From: Nocardia sputorum
Lineage (GTDB): Bacteria > Actinomycetota > Actinomycetes > Mycobacteriales > Mycobacteriaceae
Assembly (NCBI RefSeq): GCF_027924405.1
Contig: NZ_AP026978.1
Span: 5,642,001-5,706,000, forward strand
DNA length: 64,000 nt
Direction of reading: 5' to 3'
Numbering within the stretch: position 1 is the stretch's first letter; every line of letters starts with the position of its first letter. The notes under the pieces are model-generated. The model worked only from the letters and a program-made list of their open reading frames with translations, ran no database searches and was not told where the DNA came from. The translations under genes and the position numbers were made by a program. Positions 44,946 to 56,967 of the stretch are shown in pieces.

Positions 44946-46016
44946 TCACTCCGCGGCCATACGCGCTTCGCGATCCGCCTTCCCCAGTGCGTCCAGCAGC
45001 GCGTCGAGATCCCCGTCGAGCACGGCGTCGAGGTTGTGCGCCTTGAAACCGATCCGGTGGTCGGTGATGCGGTTCTCCGGGAAGTTGTAGGTGCGAATCC
45101 GCTCGGAGCGGTCCACCGTGCGGATCTGGCTGGCGCGGCCCGCCGCCGCCTCCTGATCGGCCTGTTCTTCCGCCAGCGCCTGCAACCGGGCCGCGAGCAC
45201 CTGCATGGCGCGGGCCTTGTTCTGCAGCTGGGAACGCTCGTTCTGGCAGGTCACCACGATGCCGGAGGGCAGATGGGTGATGCGCACCGCGGAGTCGGTG
45301 GTGTTGACGCCCTGCCCACCCTTGCCGGAGGAGCGGTAGACATCGATGCGCAGATCGGACTCGTCGATCTGCACCTCTTCGATCTCGTCGGGCTCCGGGT
45401 AGATCAGCACGCCGGCCGCCGAGGTGTGGATGCGGCCCTGCGATTCGGTCACCGGAACACGCTGCACCCGGTGCACGCCGCCCTCGAACTTGAAGCGCGA
45501 CCAGACACCGTCGCGCGCCGCGTCGCGGCTCTTGATCGACAGCGTCGCCTCTTTGTAGCCGCCCAGGTCCGACAGAGCGGCGTCGAGGATCTCGACCTTC
45601 CAGCCGTGGCGCTCGGCGTACCGCACGTACATGCGGGCCAGGTCGGCGGCGAACAGCGCGGACTCCTCGCCGCCCTCACCGGACTTCACTTCCAGCACGA
45701 CGTCGTCGCCGTCGTGCGGGTCGCGGGGGGCCAGCAGGTCGGCGAGGGCCTGTTCCAGCTCCTCGACCTGGCTTTTCAGCTCCGGGATCTCCGCGGCGAA
45801 GGTGGCGTCGTCAGCGGCGAGTTCCTCGGCGGCGGACAGGTCGTCGCGCGCCGTCTCGAGCTTGCGGTAGGTGGCCATGACCGGGGCCAGCTCGGCGAAC
45901 CGCTTGCCGACCCGGCGCGCGGCGCCCGCATCGTTGTGCAGCGACGGATCGGCCAGCTGCGTCTCCAGGCCCGCGTACTCGGCCAGAATGTCGTCGATGG
46001 CGGACGGTTGCGTCAC
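44946..46016 (-). CDS. prfA: Peptide chain release factor 1
   Basis: Recognises UAA and UAG and triggers hydrolysis of the peptidyl-tRNA. 356 residues. GGQ sits in [40 protein letters not shown] is the domain 1-2 junction. GTG 46016 starts [14 protein letters not shown], preceded by GGAGAAGGAAG; the 12-codon in-frame extension to 46049 lies in the upstream terminator. Followed by prmC. Confidence 0.96.
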   Translation of the reverse strand: MTQPSAIDDILAEYAGLETQLADPSLHNDAGAARRVGKRFAELAPVMATYRKLETARDDLSAAEELAADDATFAAEIPELKSQVEELEQALADLLAPRDPHDGDDVVLEVKSGEGGEESALFAADLARMYVRYAERHGWKVEILDAALSDLGGYKEATLSIKSRDAARDGVWSRFKFEGGVHRVQRVPVTESQGRIHTSAAGVLIYPEPDEIEEVQIDESDLRIDVYRSSGKGGQGVNTTDSAVRITHLPSGIVVTCQNERSQLQNKARAMQVLAARLQALAEEQADQEAAAGRASQIRTVDRSERIRTYNFPENRITDHRIGFKAHNLDAVLDGDLDALLDALGKADREARMAAE

Positions 46017-46053
46017 GGTGCTTCCTTCTCCTGGTCCCTGTCCATACAAAACA

Positions 46054-46089
46054 CCGACGCCCGGCCTGCGCAGCAGGACCGGGCGTCGG
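46054..46089 (-). terminator. Hairpin between rpmE and prfA
   Basis: Eleven-bp stem CCGACGCCCGG with CCGGGCGTCGG and a 14-base loop, nine bases past the rpmE stop. Probably a terminator or attenuator separating rpmE from prfA. Confidence 0.7.
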
Positions 46090-46097
46090 CGAGGAAG

Positions 46098-46328
46098 CTA
46101 CTTGGCGTCGGCCTTCTTGCCGGCACGCTTGCCGTAGCGGGCCTCGAAGCGGGCCACGCGGCCACCGGTGTCGAGGATCTTCTGCTTGCCGGTGTAGAAC
46201 GGGTGGCACTGCGAGCAGACCTCGACGGTGATGTGTCCCGACTCCTTGGTGCTGCGAGTCTGGAAGGTGTTGCCGCAACCACAGACGACCGTGGTGTCGA
46301 CATACGTCGGGTGAATTCCTGCCTTCAT
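46098..46328 (-). CDS. rpmE: 50S ribosomal protein L31
   Basis: 76 residues, zinc-binding (C+) form: cysteines in VVCGCGNTF and [11 protein letters not shown]. Ends in a basic [13 protein letters not shown] tail. ATG 46328 follows GAGAGGAC. Genomes with several L31 copies often put the zinc-free form under Zur; only the zinc form is here. A palindrome TCTGCTCA-CC-TGAGCAGA at 46407-46424 lies about 80 bases upstream and may be a leader hairpin or operator. Confidence 0.96.
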   Translation of the reverse strand: MKAGIHPTYVDTTVVCGCGNTFQTRSTKESGHITVEVCSQCHPFYTGKQKILDTGGRVARFEARYGKRAGKKADAK

Positions 46329-46406
46329 GGATGTCCTCTCGATTGTGGTCGCCGGGTCGCCCGCGCGAACGCGCGAAGCGTGAACCGGAACCGACTAGGC
46401 GGGAGC

Positions 46407-46424
46407 TCTGCTCACCTGAGCAGA
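46407..46424. promoter_or_regulatory. Palindrome upstream of rpmE
   Basis: TCTGCTCA and TGAGCAGA separated by CC, perfect 8-bp arms. It stands in the 336-base gap (46329-46664) between rpmE and the divergent small secreted ORF, which otherwise shows no gene. Confidence 0.4.
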
Positions 46425-46664
46425 CGCAACGACCGATCAGTATGCCAGAACGGCCGTTACGCTCCCAAAACGCCCCCGGCGCGCGGTTTGTTCCCGCCCC
46501 GCGTAATCCCCGCCGTTCGCGCCCCTGGAAGTCCGGGCACGCGAATCCGCGCCGCCTCCGGGACGCTGAAGTCGGGTAGTCCGCTACTCAGGAATGCGAA
46601 CAAATTCGTTCATAGAGTTGCGTACCTGGTGCACATCGGCGTGCCGAGACAGGAAGGAGACCCC

Positions 46665-47135
46665 GTGAACATCCGGATCGCGTCCGCGATTCTCGTTCTG
46701 CTGACTCTCGCGGTCGCTGTCGGTTTGTCCGCCCTCCCCGCAGACGCGCACTATCCGGCGCCGGCGAACGCCGTGTACATCCAGACTCCGGAACCCGCCC
46801 CCGATCCCGATCCCAGGCCGTGCGCGCTCATCCTCGGTGTCCTGATCTGTGGCGCCGCGACGATAGGAAACGCTTTCTTCGCCCCACGAACGCCGAAAGG
46901 GTCCCGCTACGGCGGGACCCTTTCGGCCGTTGGCACTCCGGAGAGGCAGACGAGCCAAACCCTATTCGTCGAGCGCACCCGGCGCGGTCTTGCTCACCTG
47001 CATCAAGAACTCGAGGTTGTTCTTGGACTTCTTCAGACGGTCGATCAGCAGATCGATCGCCTGGTGCGAGTCCAGGCCGGACAGTACGCGGCGCAGTTTG
47101 TGCAGTACCGCCGCCTCGTCGGGGCTGAGCAGTAG
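46665..47135 (+). CDS. Small secreted ORF running into rho region
   Basis: GTG 46665 has AAGGAG five bases upstream and opens a clear signal peptide, MNIRIASAILVLLTLAVAVG then SALPADAHYPA. A Pro-rich stretch PEPAPDPDPRP and a hydrophobic CALILGVLICGAATIGNAFF follow, to about residue 75. The frame then continues through the rho terminator stem (46893-46926) and antisense to the last 58 codons of rho before stopping at 47135, where the residues look like shadow sequence. So the N-terminal 75 residues look real, and the natural 3' end may have been lost by frameshift. Function unknown. Confidence 0.45.
   Translation: MNIRIASAILVLLTLAVAVGLSALPADAHYPAPANAVYIQTPEPAPDPDPRPCALILGVLICGAATIGNAFFAPRTPKGSRYGGTLSAVGTPERQTSQTLFVERTRRGLAHLHQELEVVLGLLQTVDQQIDRLVRVQAGQYAAQFVQYRRLVGAEQ
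46893..46926. terminator. rho terminator
   Basis: Perfect 15-bp stem, CCGAAAGGGTCCCGC with GCGGGACCCTTTCGG, loop TACG. It is 36 bases beyond the rho stop on the minus strand. As a symmetric hairpin it would also stop plus-strand transcripts of the small secreted ORF. Confidence 0.85.
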
Positions 47136-49010
47136 CTCGTCCTTGCGGGTACCGGACGGGTTGACGTCCACCGCGGGGAACACCCGGCGCTCCGCGATCT
47201 TGCGGTCCAGCTTGAGCTCGGCGTTGCCGGTGCCCTTGAACTCCTCGAAGATCACCGTGTCACCGGTCGAACCCGTCTCGACCATCGCGGTGGCGATGAT
47301 CGTCAGCGAGCCGCCGTTCTCGATGTTGCGCGCCGCGCCGAGGAACCGCTTGGGCGGGTACAGCGCGGTGGAATCCACACCACCGGAAAGGATTCGGCCC
47401 GAAGCGGGCGAGGAGTTGTTGTACGCGCGCCCGAGGCGGGTGATCGAGTCGAGCAGCACGACGACATCCTTGCCCATCTCCACCAGGCGCTTGGCGCGCT
47501 CGATGGCGAGTTCGGCGACCGAGGTGTGGTCCGACGGCGGCCGGTCGAAGGTCGAGGAGATGACCTCGCCCCGTACCGAACGCTGCATGTCGGTGACCTC
47601 TTCGGGACGCTCGTCGACCAGCACCACCATGAGGTAGACCTCGGGGTTGTTGGTCGCGATCGCGTTCGCGATGTCCTGCAGGATCGTGGTCTTACCGGCC
47701 TTCGGCGGCGACACGATCAGGGCGCGCTGGCCCTTGCCGATCGGCATGATCAGGTCGATCACCCGGGTGGTCAGCTTGTTCGGCTGGGTTTCCAGCCGCA
47801 GGCGCTGGTTCGGGTACAGCGGAGTGAGCTTGCCGAACTCGGGACGCCGCTTGGCCGCCTCGACGTCGCCGCCGTTGACCGTGTCCAGCCGCACCAGCGG
47901 ATCGAACTTCTGGCGCTGGTTGGACTGTTCGCCGTCCCGCGGCGCGCGCACCGCGCCGGTGATCGCGTCACCGCGGCGCAGGCCGTTCTTGCGGACCAGG
48001 TTCATCGACACGTAGACGTCGTTCGGCCCGGCCAGGTAGCCCGACGTGCGGACGAAGGCGTAGTTGTCCAGCACGTCGAGGATGCCCGCGACCGGCTGGA
48101 GCACGTCGTCCTCGCGGATCTCCAGCTCGCGGGACTCGCCGCCGCCGGTCTCGCGGTCACGCCCACGACGACGCTCCCGGAAGCGGCGTCCACGCCGTCC
48201 GCGACCGCCTTCTTCGTCGTCGCCGCCGCGGCCGCCCGCGCTGCCGTTCTGGTTCTGGCCCTGGCCACGCTCACCCTGGCCACGCTCACTCTGCCGATCG
48301 CCCTGGCCACGCTCACTCTGCCGATCGCCCTGGCCACGCTCACTCTGCCGTTCGCCCTGGCCACGCTCGCGGCGGCGCTCGCCGCCCTGTTCGGCGTCCT
48401 GCTTCGGCTCGTCGGCACGGGTTTCGGCGGGCGCGGTGTCGGTCGCCGATCGCGCCTGGTCACGGCCGCGCCGCTGCCGGCCGCGGCCACGCTGGCCGCT
48501 CTCCCGGCCGGACTCCTCGGTGGTCTCGGCGGCCTGCGCCGACGCCGACTCGGGCGCGTTCGCGGGCGCGGAATCGGCGGGGGCCGTCTTCGCCGGGGCG
48601 GGAGCCTCGCCGGGCGCGGCCGAAGCCGCGGGCGTCACGTCGAGGGTCGCCTGCTCGGCCTTGGCCGGCGCCGGCTGCGCCGCAGCGGCGGCCTTCGCGG
48701 GGGCATCGGCCTTGGCGGTTACCGCGGACTTGGCCTCGCCCTTGGCGGGCTTCTCCACCTTCGCCGCCTTTCCGGCGGCCTGATTTTCCTTGATGGCGGC
48801 GATCAGATCGCCCTTGCGCATTCCGGAGGTGCCTCGGATACCGAGCTCCCCCGCAAGCGCGCGCAACTGCGGCAACAACATTCCAGTCAGCCCCGATCGT
48901 GCGACGTCGGTGTGTTCGCTCATCTTCGAAATCTGTCCGGATTCACTTTCGCGGTCGCCCGTCGGGTTCGATTCCACGCCGGGTGTCGCGAGCAGGTCCG
49001 TATCTGTCAC
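46962..49010 (-). CDS. rho: Transcription termination factor Rho
   Basis: Hexameric RNA-dependent ATPase, 682 residues, well above the 419 of E. coli Rho because of an insertion of about 200 residues. Seen: Rho_N helix-extended-loop near GMLLPQLRALAGELGIRG; then Ala/Pro/Lys-rich segment (about 90-170), an Arg/Gln/Gly/Glu-rich segment with nine-residue repeats RQSERGQGD (about 210-245), and GRGRRGRRFRERRRG; RNA-binding domain with YAFVRTSGYLAGPNDVYV; Walker A VSPPKAGKTTILQDI; the C-terminal FLMQVSKTAPGALDE. GTG start with AAGGA five bases before it. Long basic insertions are normal in actinobacterial Rho. Confidence 0.96.
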   Translation of the reverse strand: MTDTDLLATPGVESNPTGDRESESGQISKMSEHTDVARSGLTGMLLPQLRALAGELGIRGTSGMRKGDLIAAIKENQAAGKAAKVEKPAKGEAKSAVTAKADAPAKAAAAAQPAPAKAEQATLDVTPAASAAPGEAPAPAKTAPADSAPANAPESASAQAAETTEESGRESGQRGRGRQRRGRDQARSATDTAPAETRADEPKQDAEQGGERRRERGQGERQSERGQGDRQSERGQGDRQSERGQGERGQGQNQNGSAGGRGGDDEEGGRGRRGRRFRERRRGRDRETGGGESRELEIREDDVLQPVAGILDVLDNYAFVRTSGYLAGPNDVYVSMNLVRKNGLRRGDAITGAVRAPRDGEQSNQRQKFDPLVRLDTVNGGDVEAAKRRPEFGKLTPLYPNQRLRLETQPNKLTTRVIDLIMPIGKGQRALIVSPPKAGKTTILQDIANAIATNNPEVYLMVVLVDERPEEVTDMQRSVRGEVISSTFDRPPSDHTSVAELAIERAKRLVEMGKDVVVLLDSITRLGRAYNNSSPASGRILSGGVDSTALYPPKRFLGAARNIENGGSLTIIATAMVETGSTGDTVIFEEFKGTGNAELKLDRKIAERRVFPAVDVNPSGTRKDELLLSPDEAAVLHKLRRVLSGLDSHQAIDLLIDRLKKSKNNLEFLMQVSKTAPGALDE
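48285..48365 (-). repeat. 27-bp tandem repeats inside rho
   Basis: About three near-identical 27-base units encode the nine-residue motif RQSERGQG(D/E), with partial units at both sides. In-frame length, so copy number can vary without breaking rho. Confidence 0.85.
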
Positions 49011-49338
49011 GGAAATCCTTTCCTTCCCTCGATCGCCGTGTGCTGTTTCGAGGGTTCGTCCCGCAGCCCGGGCATTCTGCCGGACTGGGATGCGTCCGTC
49101 CGGGCGCTGTGTGCCGTATCACCTGCCCCGCCGGACCGGCGGCTTCTCCACCAATGGTGAAAGGTGGGGAGAGATCATTCCAGTTGCGCAGCTACGCAGC
49201 ACCCCCATGGCCTGGAGGCTCGAGCCTGGAGCCTGCTGGAGCGATTGCCCTGATGAAGCACCGGCGTCTGATGCGCACGATGTACGGACTTGCCCAGAAT
49301 AGCTGTCCATTGCGAATCTCGGCAAGACAGACTCGCCG
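49011..49338. other. rho leader / thrB-rho gap
   Basis: 328 bases between thrB and rho on the minus strand. No gene is evident. It contains a 12-bp palindrome AGGCTCGAGCCT (49216-49227). It probably holds the rho promoter and a long 5' leader. Confidence 0.5.
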
Positions 49339-51462
<2,124 letters not shown>

Positions 51463-51466
<4 letters not shown>

Positions 51467-52818
51467 TCTTCGGTGCCTTCCAATCTCAGAACGCTGGTCA
51501 CAGATGTGACGGATGCCATTTCCGCCAGGGCGGCCACGGTGTCCGCGAGCGCCGACTCCACGGCGTGGTGGGTCACCACGACCAGGCGCGCACCCGAGCC
51601 GTGCCCTTCTTGACGGACGGTCGAGATGCTTACCCCATGTGCGGCGAATTCGCCCGCCACCGCGGCCAGGACTCCAGGACGGTCCTCGACCTGCAAGTTC
51701 ACGTGATAGCGGGTGGGCGTATCGCCGATCGGCGCGATCGGTAGCTCAGCATAAACCGATTCGCCCGGAGCGCGACCCCCGTAGAACTTGTTCCGGGCCG
51801 CCATCACCAGATCGCCGAGGACGGCCGACGCGGTCGGCGCACCACCCGCGCCCTGCCCGTAGAACATCAGCCGCCCGGCGTTCTCCGCCTCGACGACCAC
51901 CGCGTTGAACGCCCCGGTCACCGCGGCCAGCGGATGCTTGCGGGGAATGAGCGCCGGGTAGACGCGCACCGAGACGCGCTCCTTGCCGCCGTCCTCCGGG
52001 CCCGGCTCGCCGGGACCCGCGTCCACGCGCTCACAGATGGCCAGCAGCTTGACCGTGCAGTCGAGCGCCGAGGCGGTCTCCAGATCCTCGGCGGAAATGC
52101 GCGAGATGCCCTCGCGGTACACGTCGGCGGCGGTGACCCGGGTGTGGAACGCCAGCGAGGCCAGGATCGCGGCCTTGGCCGCGGCGTCGTAACCCTCCAC
52201 GTCGGCGGTGGGATCGGCTTCGGCGTAGCCCAGCCGGGTGGCCTCGGCCAGCGTCTGCGAGTAATCGGCGCCGGTCTCGTCCATCGCGGAGAGGATGAAG
52301 TTGGTGGTGCCGTTGACGATGCCGACGACCCGGTTCACCCGGTCGCCCGCCAGCGACTGGATCAGCGGGCGCACCACGGGGATCGCGCCCGCGACGGCGG
52401 CCTCGAAGTACAGATCGGCGCGGCTGCGTTCGGCGGCGGCGGCGAGTTCACCGGTGTAGTCGGCCAGCAGCGCCTTGTTCGCGGTCACCACGGATTTGCC
52501 CGCGTTCAGCGCGGCCAGGATCAAGCGGCGCGGCGGATCGATGCCGCCGATCACCTCGACCACCAGGTCCACGTCGTCGCGGGCGACCAGGGCGTCGGCG
52601 TCGGTGGTCAGCAGATCCGCGGGGATGCCGCGGTCGGTGTCGAGGCTGCGCACGGCCACCCCGCGTAGCACCACCGGTGCGCCGACGCGGGAACGCAGGT
52701 CCTCGGCGTGCTCGCGCAGGATGCGCACCACCTCGGTGCCGACATTGCCCATGCCGAGGACCGCGACCCCGATCGGGCGATCGGTCCCCCACACGCCGTT
52801 CTTCGCGTTGGCCGTCAC
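51463..52818 (-). CDS. hom: Homoserine dehydrogenase
   Basis: Reduces aspartate semialdehyde to homoserine. 451 residues; Rossmann [30 protein letters not shown]; substrate block [39 protein letters not shown]; and a C-terminal ACT domain starting near [20 protein letters not shown], the usual site of threonine feedback. GTG 52818 overlaps the lysA stop (GTGA), and its own stop overlaps the thrC start. Confidence 0.97.
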
Positions 52819-54236
52819 GCTTCCACCTCCAAGCTGAGCAGGTCCGCCACCGTTTCCCGGCGCAGGATCAGGCGCGGCTGTCCGTCCCGCACCGCGACGA
52901 CCGCGGGGCGGGTCAACTGGTTGTACCGGCTGGACATCGAGTAGCAGTACGCGCCGGTGGCGGCGACGGCGACCAGGTCACCGGGGCCGACGTCGGCGGG
53001 CATCCAGGTGTCCCGGATGACGATGTCGCCGCTCTCACAATGCTTTCCGACGACGCGCGCGACCACCGGCCCGGCCTGCGACGACCGCGAGACCAGGCGG
53101 CAGTCGTAGTCGGCCTGGTACAGCGCGGGCCGGATGTTGTCGCTCATGCCGCCGTCGACGCTCACGTAGCGGCGGCGCAGACCGCCGTCGAGCGAGACGT
53201 CCTTGATGGTGCCCACCTCGTAGAGCGTCACCGTGCCCGGACCGGCGATGGCGCGGCCGGGCTCCACCGCGATCGTGGGCGTGGGCAGGCCCGCGCGTTC
53301 GGCTTCGGCCGCCACCAGTTCGCGCAGGTTCGCCGCGAACTGGTCCAGCGGCGGCGGGTCGTCCGACGGCAGATACGAAATGCCGAGTCCGCCACCGAGA
53401 TCCAGCGTCGCGATCTGGGCGGTGCGCTCGATGCCGAACTTGTCGATGGCCTCGCGGAGCAGGCCGAGCATGCGCCGCGCGGCGATCTCGAAGCCGTCGA
53501 TCTCGAAAATCTGCGAGCCGATGTGGCTGTGCAGGCCGACCAGGCGCAGATTGTCCGCGTCGAAGACGCGCGCGAGCGCCTCCATCGCGTCGCCGCCCGC
53601 GATCGAGAAGCCGAACTTCTGGTCCTCGTGCGCGGTCGAAATGTATTCGTGGGTGTGGGCTTCGACGCCGACGGTGACCCGGACCAGGACGTCCTGCACC
53701 ACGCCGGCACGGCTCGCGACAGCCTCCAGGCGCTCGATCTCGATGAGCGAGTCGACCACGACGTGACCGACGCCCGCGGACACCGCGGCTTCCAGCTCCG
53801 CGACCGATTTGTTGTTGCCGTGCAATGCGATTCGCTCGGCCGGGAAGCCCGCGTGCAACGCGATGGCGAGTTCGCCGCCCGAGCACACGTCCAGCGAGAG
53901 GCCCTCGTCCCGGATCCAGCGGGCGACCTCGCCGCACAGGAAAGCCTTCGACGCGTAGTGCACGCGCGCGTTCGCGCCGAAAGCACGAACCATGTCGCGG
54001 CAGCGGGAGCGGAAATCGTCCTCGTCGACCACGAACAGCGGGGTGCCGAACCGCTCGGCCAGCTCGTACACTGGCACGCCCGCGAAGTGGACCACGCCCG
54101 CGTCGTCGCGCGTGGCATTGCGCGGCCACACGTTCGCGGGCAAATCGATCATCTGCTGCGGGTCGCTCGGACGCTCCGGCAGATTCGGCGCGTGCGGGAT
54201 CTCGGCGTGCCGGGGACCGGCGGGATGCGCGCTCAT
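52815..54236 (-). CDS. lysA: Diaminopimelate decarboxylase
   Basis: Final step of lysine synthesis, PLP alanine-racemase fold, 473 residues. PLP Lys97 in [50 protein letters not shown] near the end. ATG 54236 begins [15 protein letters not shown]; in-frame extension to 54410 runs back into argS and is rejected. The 58-base gap to argS contains GAGCGAGCGCAGCGAGAGG, a short sequence of the GCGAAGCGAG type frequent in this genome. Confidence 0.96.
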   Translation of the reverse strand: MSAHPAGPRHAEIPHAPNLPERPSDPQQMIDLPANVWPRNATRDDAGVVHFAGVPVYELAERFGTPLFVVDEDDFRSRCRDMVRAFGANARVHYASKAFLCGEVARWIRDEGLSLDVCSGGELAIALHAGFPAERIALHGNNKSVAELEAAVSAGVGHVVVDSLIEIERLEAVASRAGVVQDVLVRVTVGVEAHTHEYISTAHEDQKFGFSIAGGDAMEALARVFDADNLRLVGLHSHIGSQIFEIDGFEIAARRMLGLLREAIDKFGIERTAQIATLDLGGGLGISYLPSDDPPPLDQFAANLRELVAAEAERAGLPTPTIAVEPGRAIAGPGTVTLYEVGTIKDVSLDGGLRRRYVSVDGGMSDNIRPALYQADYDCRLVSRSSQAGPVVARVVGKHCESGDIVIRDTWMPADVGPGDLVAVAATGAYCYSMSSRYNQLTRPAVVAVRDGQPRLILRRETVADLLSLEVEA

Positions 54237-54294
54237 TTTTGCCTCTCGCTGCGCTCGCTCACTGTCGTTTCCTTCCCTCCGGTCGACCGGCCGG

Positions 54295-55953
54295 TCACAT
54301 GCGCTCCGGGGCGCTGACACCGAGCAGGCCCAAGCCGTTGGCCAACACCTGGCGCGTGGCGTTGACCAGAGCGAGCCGGGCGGCGTTCGTCGGGGAGACC
54401 GGGTCGTCACCCAGCGGCAGGACGCGCAGGTTCTTGTTGGTCTGGAAACGGTGGTACGCGCCTGCCAGCTCCTCCAGGTAGCGGGCCACCCGGTGCGGTT
54501 CGCGCAGGCTCGCCGCGCTCGCCACCACGCGCGGGTATTCGCCGAGGGTGCGAATCAGCTCGCCTTCCTCCTCGGCCGACAGCAACGCGAGATCGGCTGC
54601 GACGGAACCGTATTCGAACTCGGCGGCATTGCGCGCGATGGACGCGGTCCGCGCGTGCGCGTACTGCACGTAGTAGACCGGGTTCTCGTTGCTCTGGCTG
54701 GCCCACAGGTTCAGATCGATGTCGATGCTCGAGTTCACCGACGAACGCACCAGCGAGTACCGCGCCGCGTCCACGCCGATCGCCTCGACCAGGTCATCGA
54801 GCGTCACCACGGTGCCCGCGCGCTTGCTCATCTTCACCGCCACGCCGTCGCGCAGCAGGTTCACCATCTGCCCGATCAGCACTTCGACGGTCGCCGGGTC
54901 GTCGCCGAAGGCGGCCGCGGCGGCCTTCAGCCTGCCGATGTAGCCGTGGTGGTCGGCGCCGAGCATGTAGATGCACAGATCGAAGCCGCGGGCCCGCTTG
55001 TCCTGGAAATAGGCGATGTCGCCCGCGATGTAGGCGGCTTTGCCGTCGCTCTTGATGACAACCCGGTCCTGGTCGTCACCGTATTCCGAGCTCGCGATCC
55101 ACCAGGCGCCGTCCTTCTCGTACAGGTCGCCGGAGTTCTTCAGCCGCTCCACGGCTTGCTCCACCGCGCCGGAAGCGAACAGCGAGCTCTCGTTGAAGTA
55201 GACGTCGAAATCGGTGCCGAACTCGTGCAGCGACTCCTTGATGTGCGCGAACATCAGCTCGACGCCTTCGGCCCGGAACAGCTCGAGGCGCTCGGCCTCC
55301 GGCTTGCTCAGCACATCCGGGTGCGCGGCCACGATCTTGTCGGCGATCTCGCCGATGTAGGCGCCCGCGTAGCCGTTCTCCGGGGTCGGCGCGCCGGTGG
55401 CGGCCGCGGCCAGCGAGGCGGCGAACCGATCGATCTGCGCGCCGTGGTCGTTGAAGTAGTACTCGCGCACCACGTCGGCGCCCTGCGCGGCCAGGATGCG
55501 GCCCAGCGCGTCGCCGACCGAAGCCCACCGGGTACCGCCCAGGTGCACCGGACCGGTCGGGTTGGCCGAGACGAACTCCAGGTTGATCCGGGTGCCCCGC
55601 AGCGTCTCGGCGGTGCCGTACGCGGCGCCGGCGGCGAGCACCCGCTCGATGATCGCGCCCTGCGCGGAAGCCGCGAGGCGGATGTTCAGGAATCCGGGCC
55701 CGGCGACCTCCGCGGCGGCGATGCCGTCGGCGGCGGCGAGCGCGTCGGCCAGCCAGGTGGCCAGGTCACGCGGCTTGGTCCCGGCGCGCTTGGCCACCTG
55801 CATCGCGACGTTCGTGGCATAGTCGCCGTGTTCGGGGTTCCTGGGACGCTCCACGGTGACCTCGTCGGGCAGGACCGCGGGGTCCAGTCCACGTTCGACA
55901 AGCACCTTCGCCGCGGTCGAGCGAAGGAGATCTGCAAGGTCAGCTGGAGTCAC
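54295..55953 (-). CDS. argS: Arginyl-tRNA synthetase
   Basis: Class I synthetase, 552 residues. HIGH-type [25 protein letters not shown] in [18 protein letters not shown], and a C-terminal anticodon-binding domain ending [20 protein letters not shown] 55953 follows TAGGAT (55962-55967) by eight bases, close to but slightly longer than the leaderless spacing of other genes here. It heads the argS-lysA-hom-thrC-thrB set. The tRNA-Arg(CCG) gene lies 2.4 kb away. Confidence 0.96.
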   Translation of the reverse strand: MTPADLADLLRSTAAKVLVERGLDPAVLPDEVTVERPRNPEHGDYATNVAMQVAKRAGTKPRDLATWLADALAAADGIAAAEVAGPGFLNIRLAASAQGAIIERVLAAGAAYGTAETLRGTRINLEFVSANPTGPVHLGGTRWASVGDALGRILAAQGADVVREYYFNDHGAQIDRFAASLAAAATGAPTPENGYAGAYIGEIADKIVAAHPDVLSKPEAERLELFRAEGVELMFAHIKESLHEFGTDFDVYFNESSLFASGAVEQAVERLKNSGDLYEKDGAWWIASSEYGDDQDRVVIKSDGKAAYIAGDIAYFQDKRARGFDLCIYMLGADHHGYIGRLKAAAAAFGDDPATVEVLIGQMVNLLRDGVAVKMSKRAGTVVTLDDLVEAIGVDAARYSLVRSSVNSSIDIDLNLWASQSNENPVYYVQYAHARTASIARNAAEFEYGSVAADLALLSAEEEGELIRTLGEYPRVVASAASLREPHRVARYLEELAGAYHRFQTNKNLRVLPLGDDPVSPTNAARLALVNATRQVLANGLGLLGVSAPERM

Positions 55954-56046
55954 GAGTCTCTATCCTATGGTCTTGGCGGGTGTACACCTCGGGGTGGGCA
56001 CTGCGCAGCCAGCGGATCCATCAACGTCGAAAGAGCACACTGAGCG

Positions 56047-56967
56047 ATGCCTAGCAGTCCCAGCGCCAAATCGGCCAAGGCCGCCAAGGCCGCGGCGAAG
56101 TTGTCCGCTCCCCGCAAGCGGGGCAGACAAGGACAGCTTCCGAAGAAGAACCGGCAGATCCCCTGGCTGGCCATCGGCGCGGCCGTAGTAATCATCGCAT
56201 TGATCGGCGCCCTGGCTTACAACCTGGTCCCCAAGTACCGGGAAAAGGCCGACCTGGACAAGTACACCCCGAGCGCGCAGAAGAAGGACCCGTCCGACGG
56301 GATCCCGGGCGTGGTGAAGAAGGAATACCCCGCTGGGCTGCACATCGGCTCGAACCAGCGGGTGGCCTACGACCAGGCGCCGCCGTTCGGCGGCCCGCAC
56401 GACCAGTCCTGGGCGACCTGCACCGGCGTGGTCTACAACAAGCCGATCCGGGTGGAGAACGCGGTGCACTCCCTCGAGCACGGCGCGGTGTGGATCGCCT
56501 ACAACCCGGACAAGGTGAACGCCGACGGCATCGCGACGCTGAAGGCGAAGGTCGAGGGCAAGCCGTACACGATGATGTCGCCCTACCCGGGCCTCGACTC
56601 CCCGGTGTCGCTGCAGTCCTGGGGTCATCAGTTGAAGCTGGACAGCGCGGACGACAAGCGCGTCGGCCAGTTCATCACCGCGCTGCGGCTGAACAACTAC
56701 ACCTACCCCGAGGTCGGCGCGGACTGCTCGACCATCGTCTTCGACACCGACAACCCGCCGCCGTTCGACCCCACGCCGCCCGGACCCGACGCGGTGCCGA
56801 TGGACGGCAGGGGCCTGCAGCCGGACCAGTCCGAACTCGGTGGCGCGCCCGGCGGGCTGCCCGGTGTGCCGGGCGTTCCCGGTCTTCCGGGGCTCCCCGG
56901 TATGCCCGGCGCTCCGGTGCCCGCGCAGCCCGCGCCTGCCCAGCCCGCACCCGGCGCGGGGCAGTAG
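56047..56967 (+). CDS. DUF3105 membrane-anchored protein
   Basis: 306 residues. Lys/Ala-rich cytoplasmic start (AKSAKAAKAAAKLSAPRKRG), one membrane helix IPWLAIGAAVVIIALIGALA (about 39-58), then the DUF3105 domain outside with HDQSWATCTGVVYN, AVHSLEHGAVWIAYNPD and LDSPVSLQSWGHQLKLD. The tail is Pro/Gly-rich with collagen-like GLPGVPGVPGLPGLPGM. Function unknown. Divergent from argS by 93 bases. Stop TAG shares its G with the GTG of the DUF305 gene. Confidence 0.9.
   Translation: MPSSPSAKSAKAAKAAAKLSAPRKRGRQGQLPKKNRQIPWLAIGAAVVIIALIGALAYNLVPKYREKADLDKYTPSAQKKDPSDGIPGVVKKEYPAGLHIGSNQRVAYDQAPPFGGPHDQSWATCTGVVYNKPIRVENAVHSLEHGAVWIAYNPDKVNADGIATLKAKVEGKPYTMMSPYPGLDSPVSLQSWGHQLKLDSADDKRVGQFITALRLNNYTYPEVGADCSTIVFDTDNPPPFDPTPPGPDAVPMDGRGLQPDQSELGGAPGGLPGVPGVPGLPGLPGMPGAPVPAQPAPAQPAPGAGQ

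Noticed and set aside
46598..46611. LexA-like box GAAC-6-GTTC before the small secreted ORF
   Set aside because: Actinobacterial SOS boxes have a four-base spacer (CGAAC-N4-GTTCG); here it is six and the outer bases do not fit.
48246..48380. Regular tandem repeats suggesting a CRISPR array
   Set aside because: Units are contiguous without spacers and in frame inside rho.
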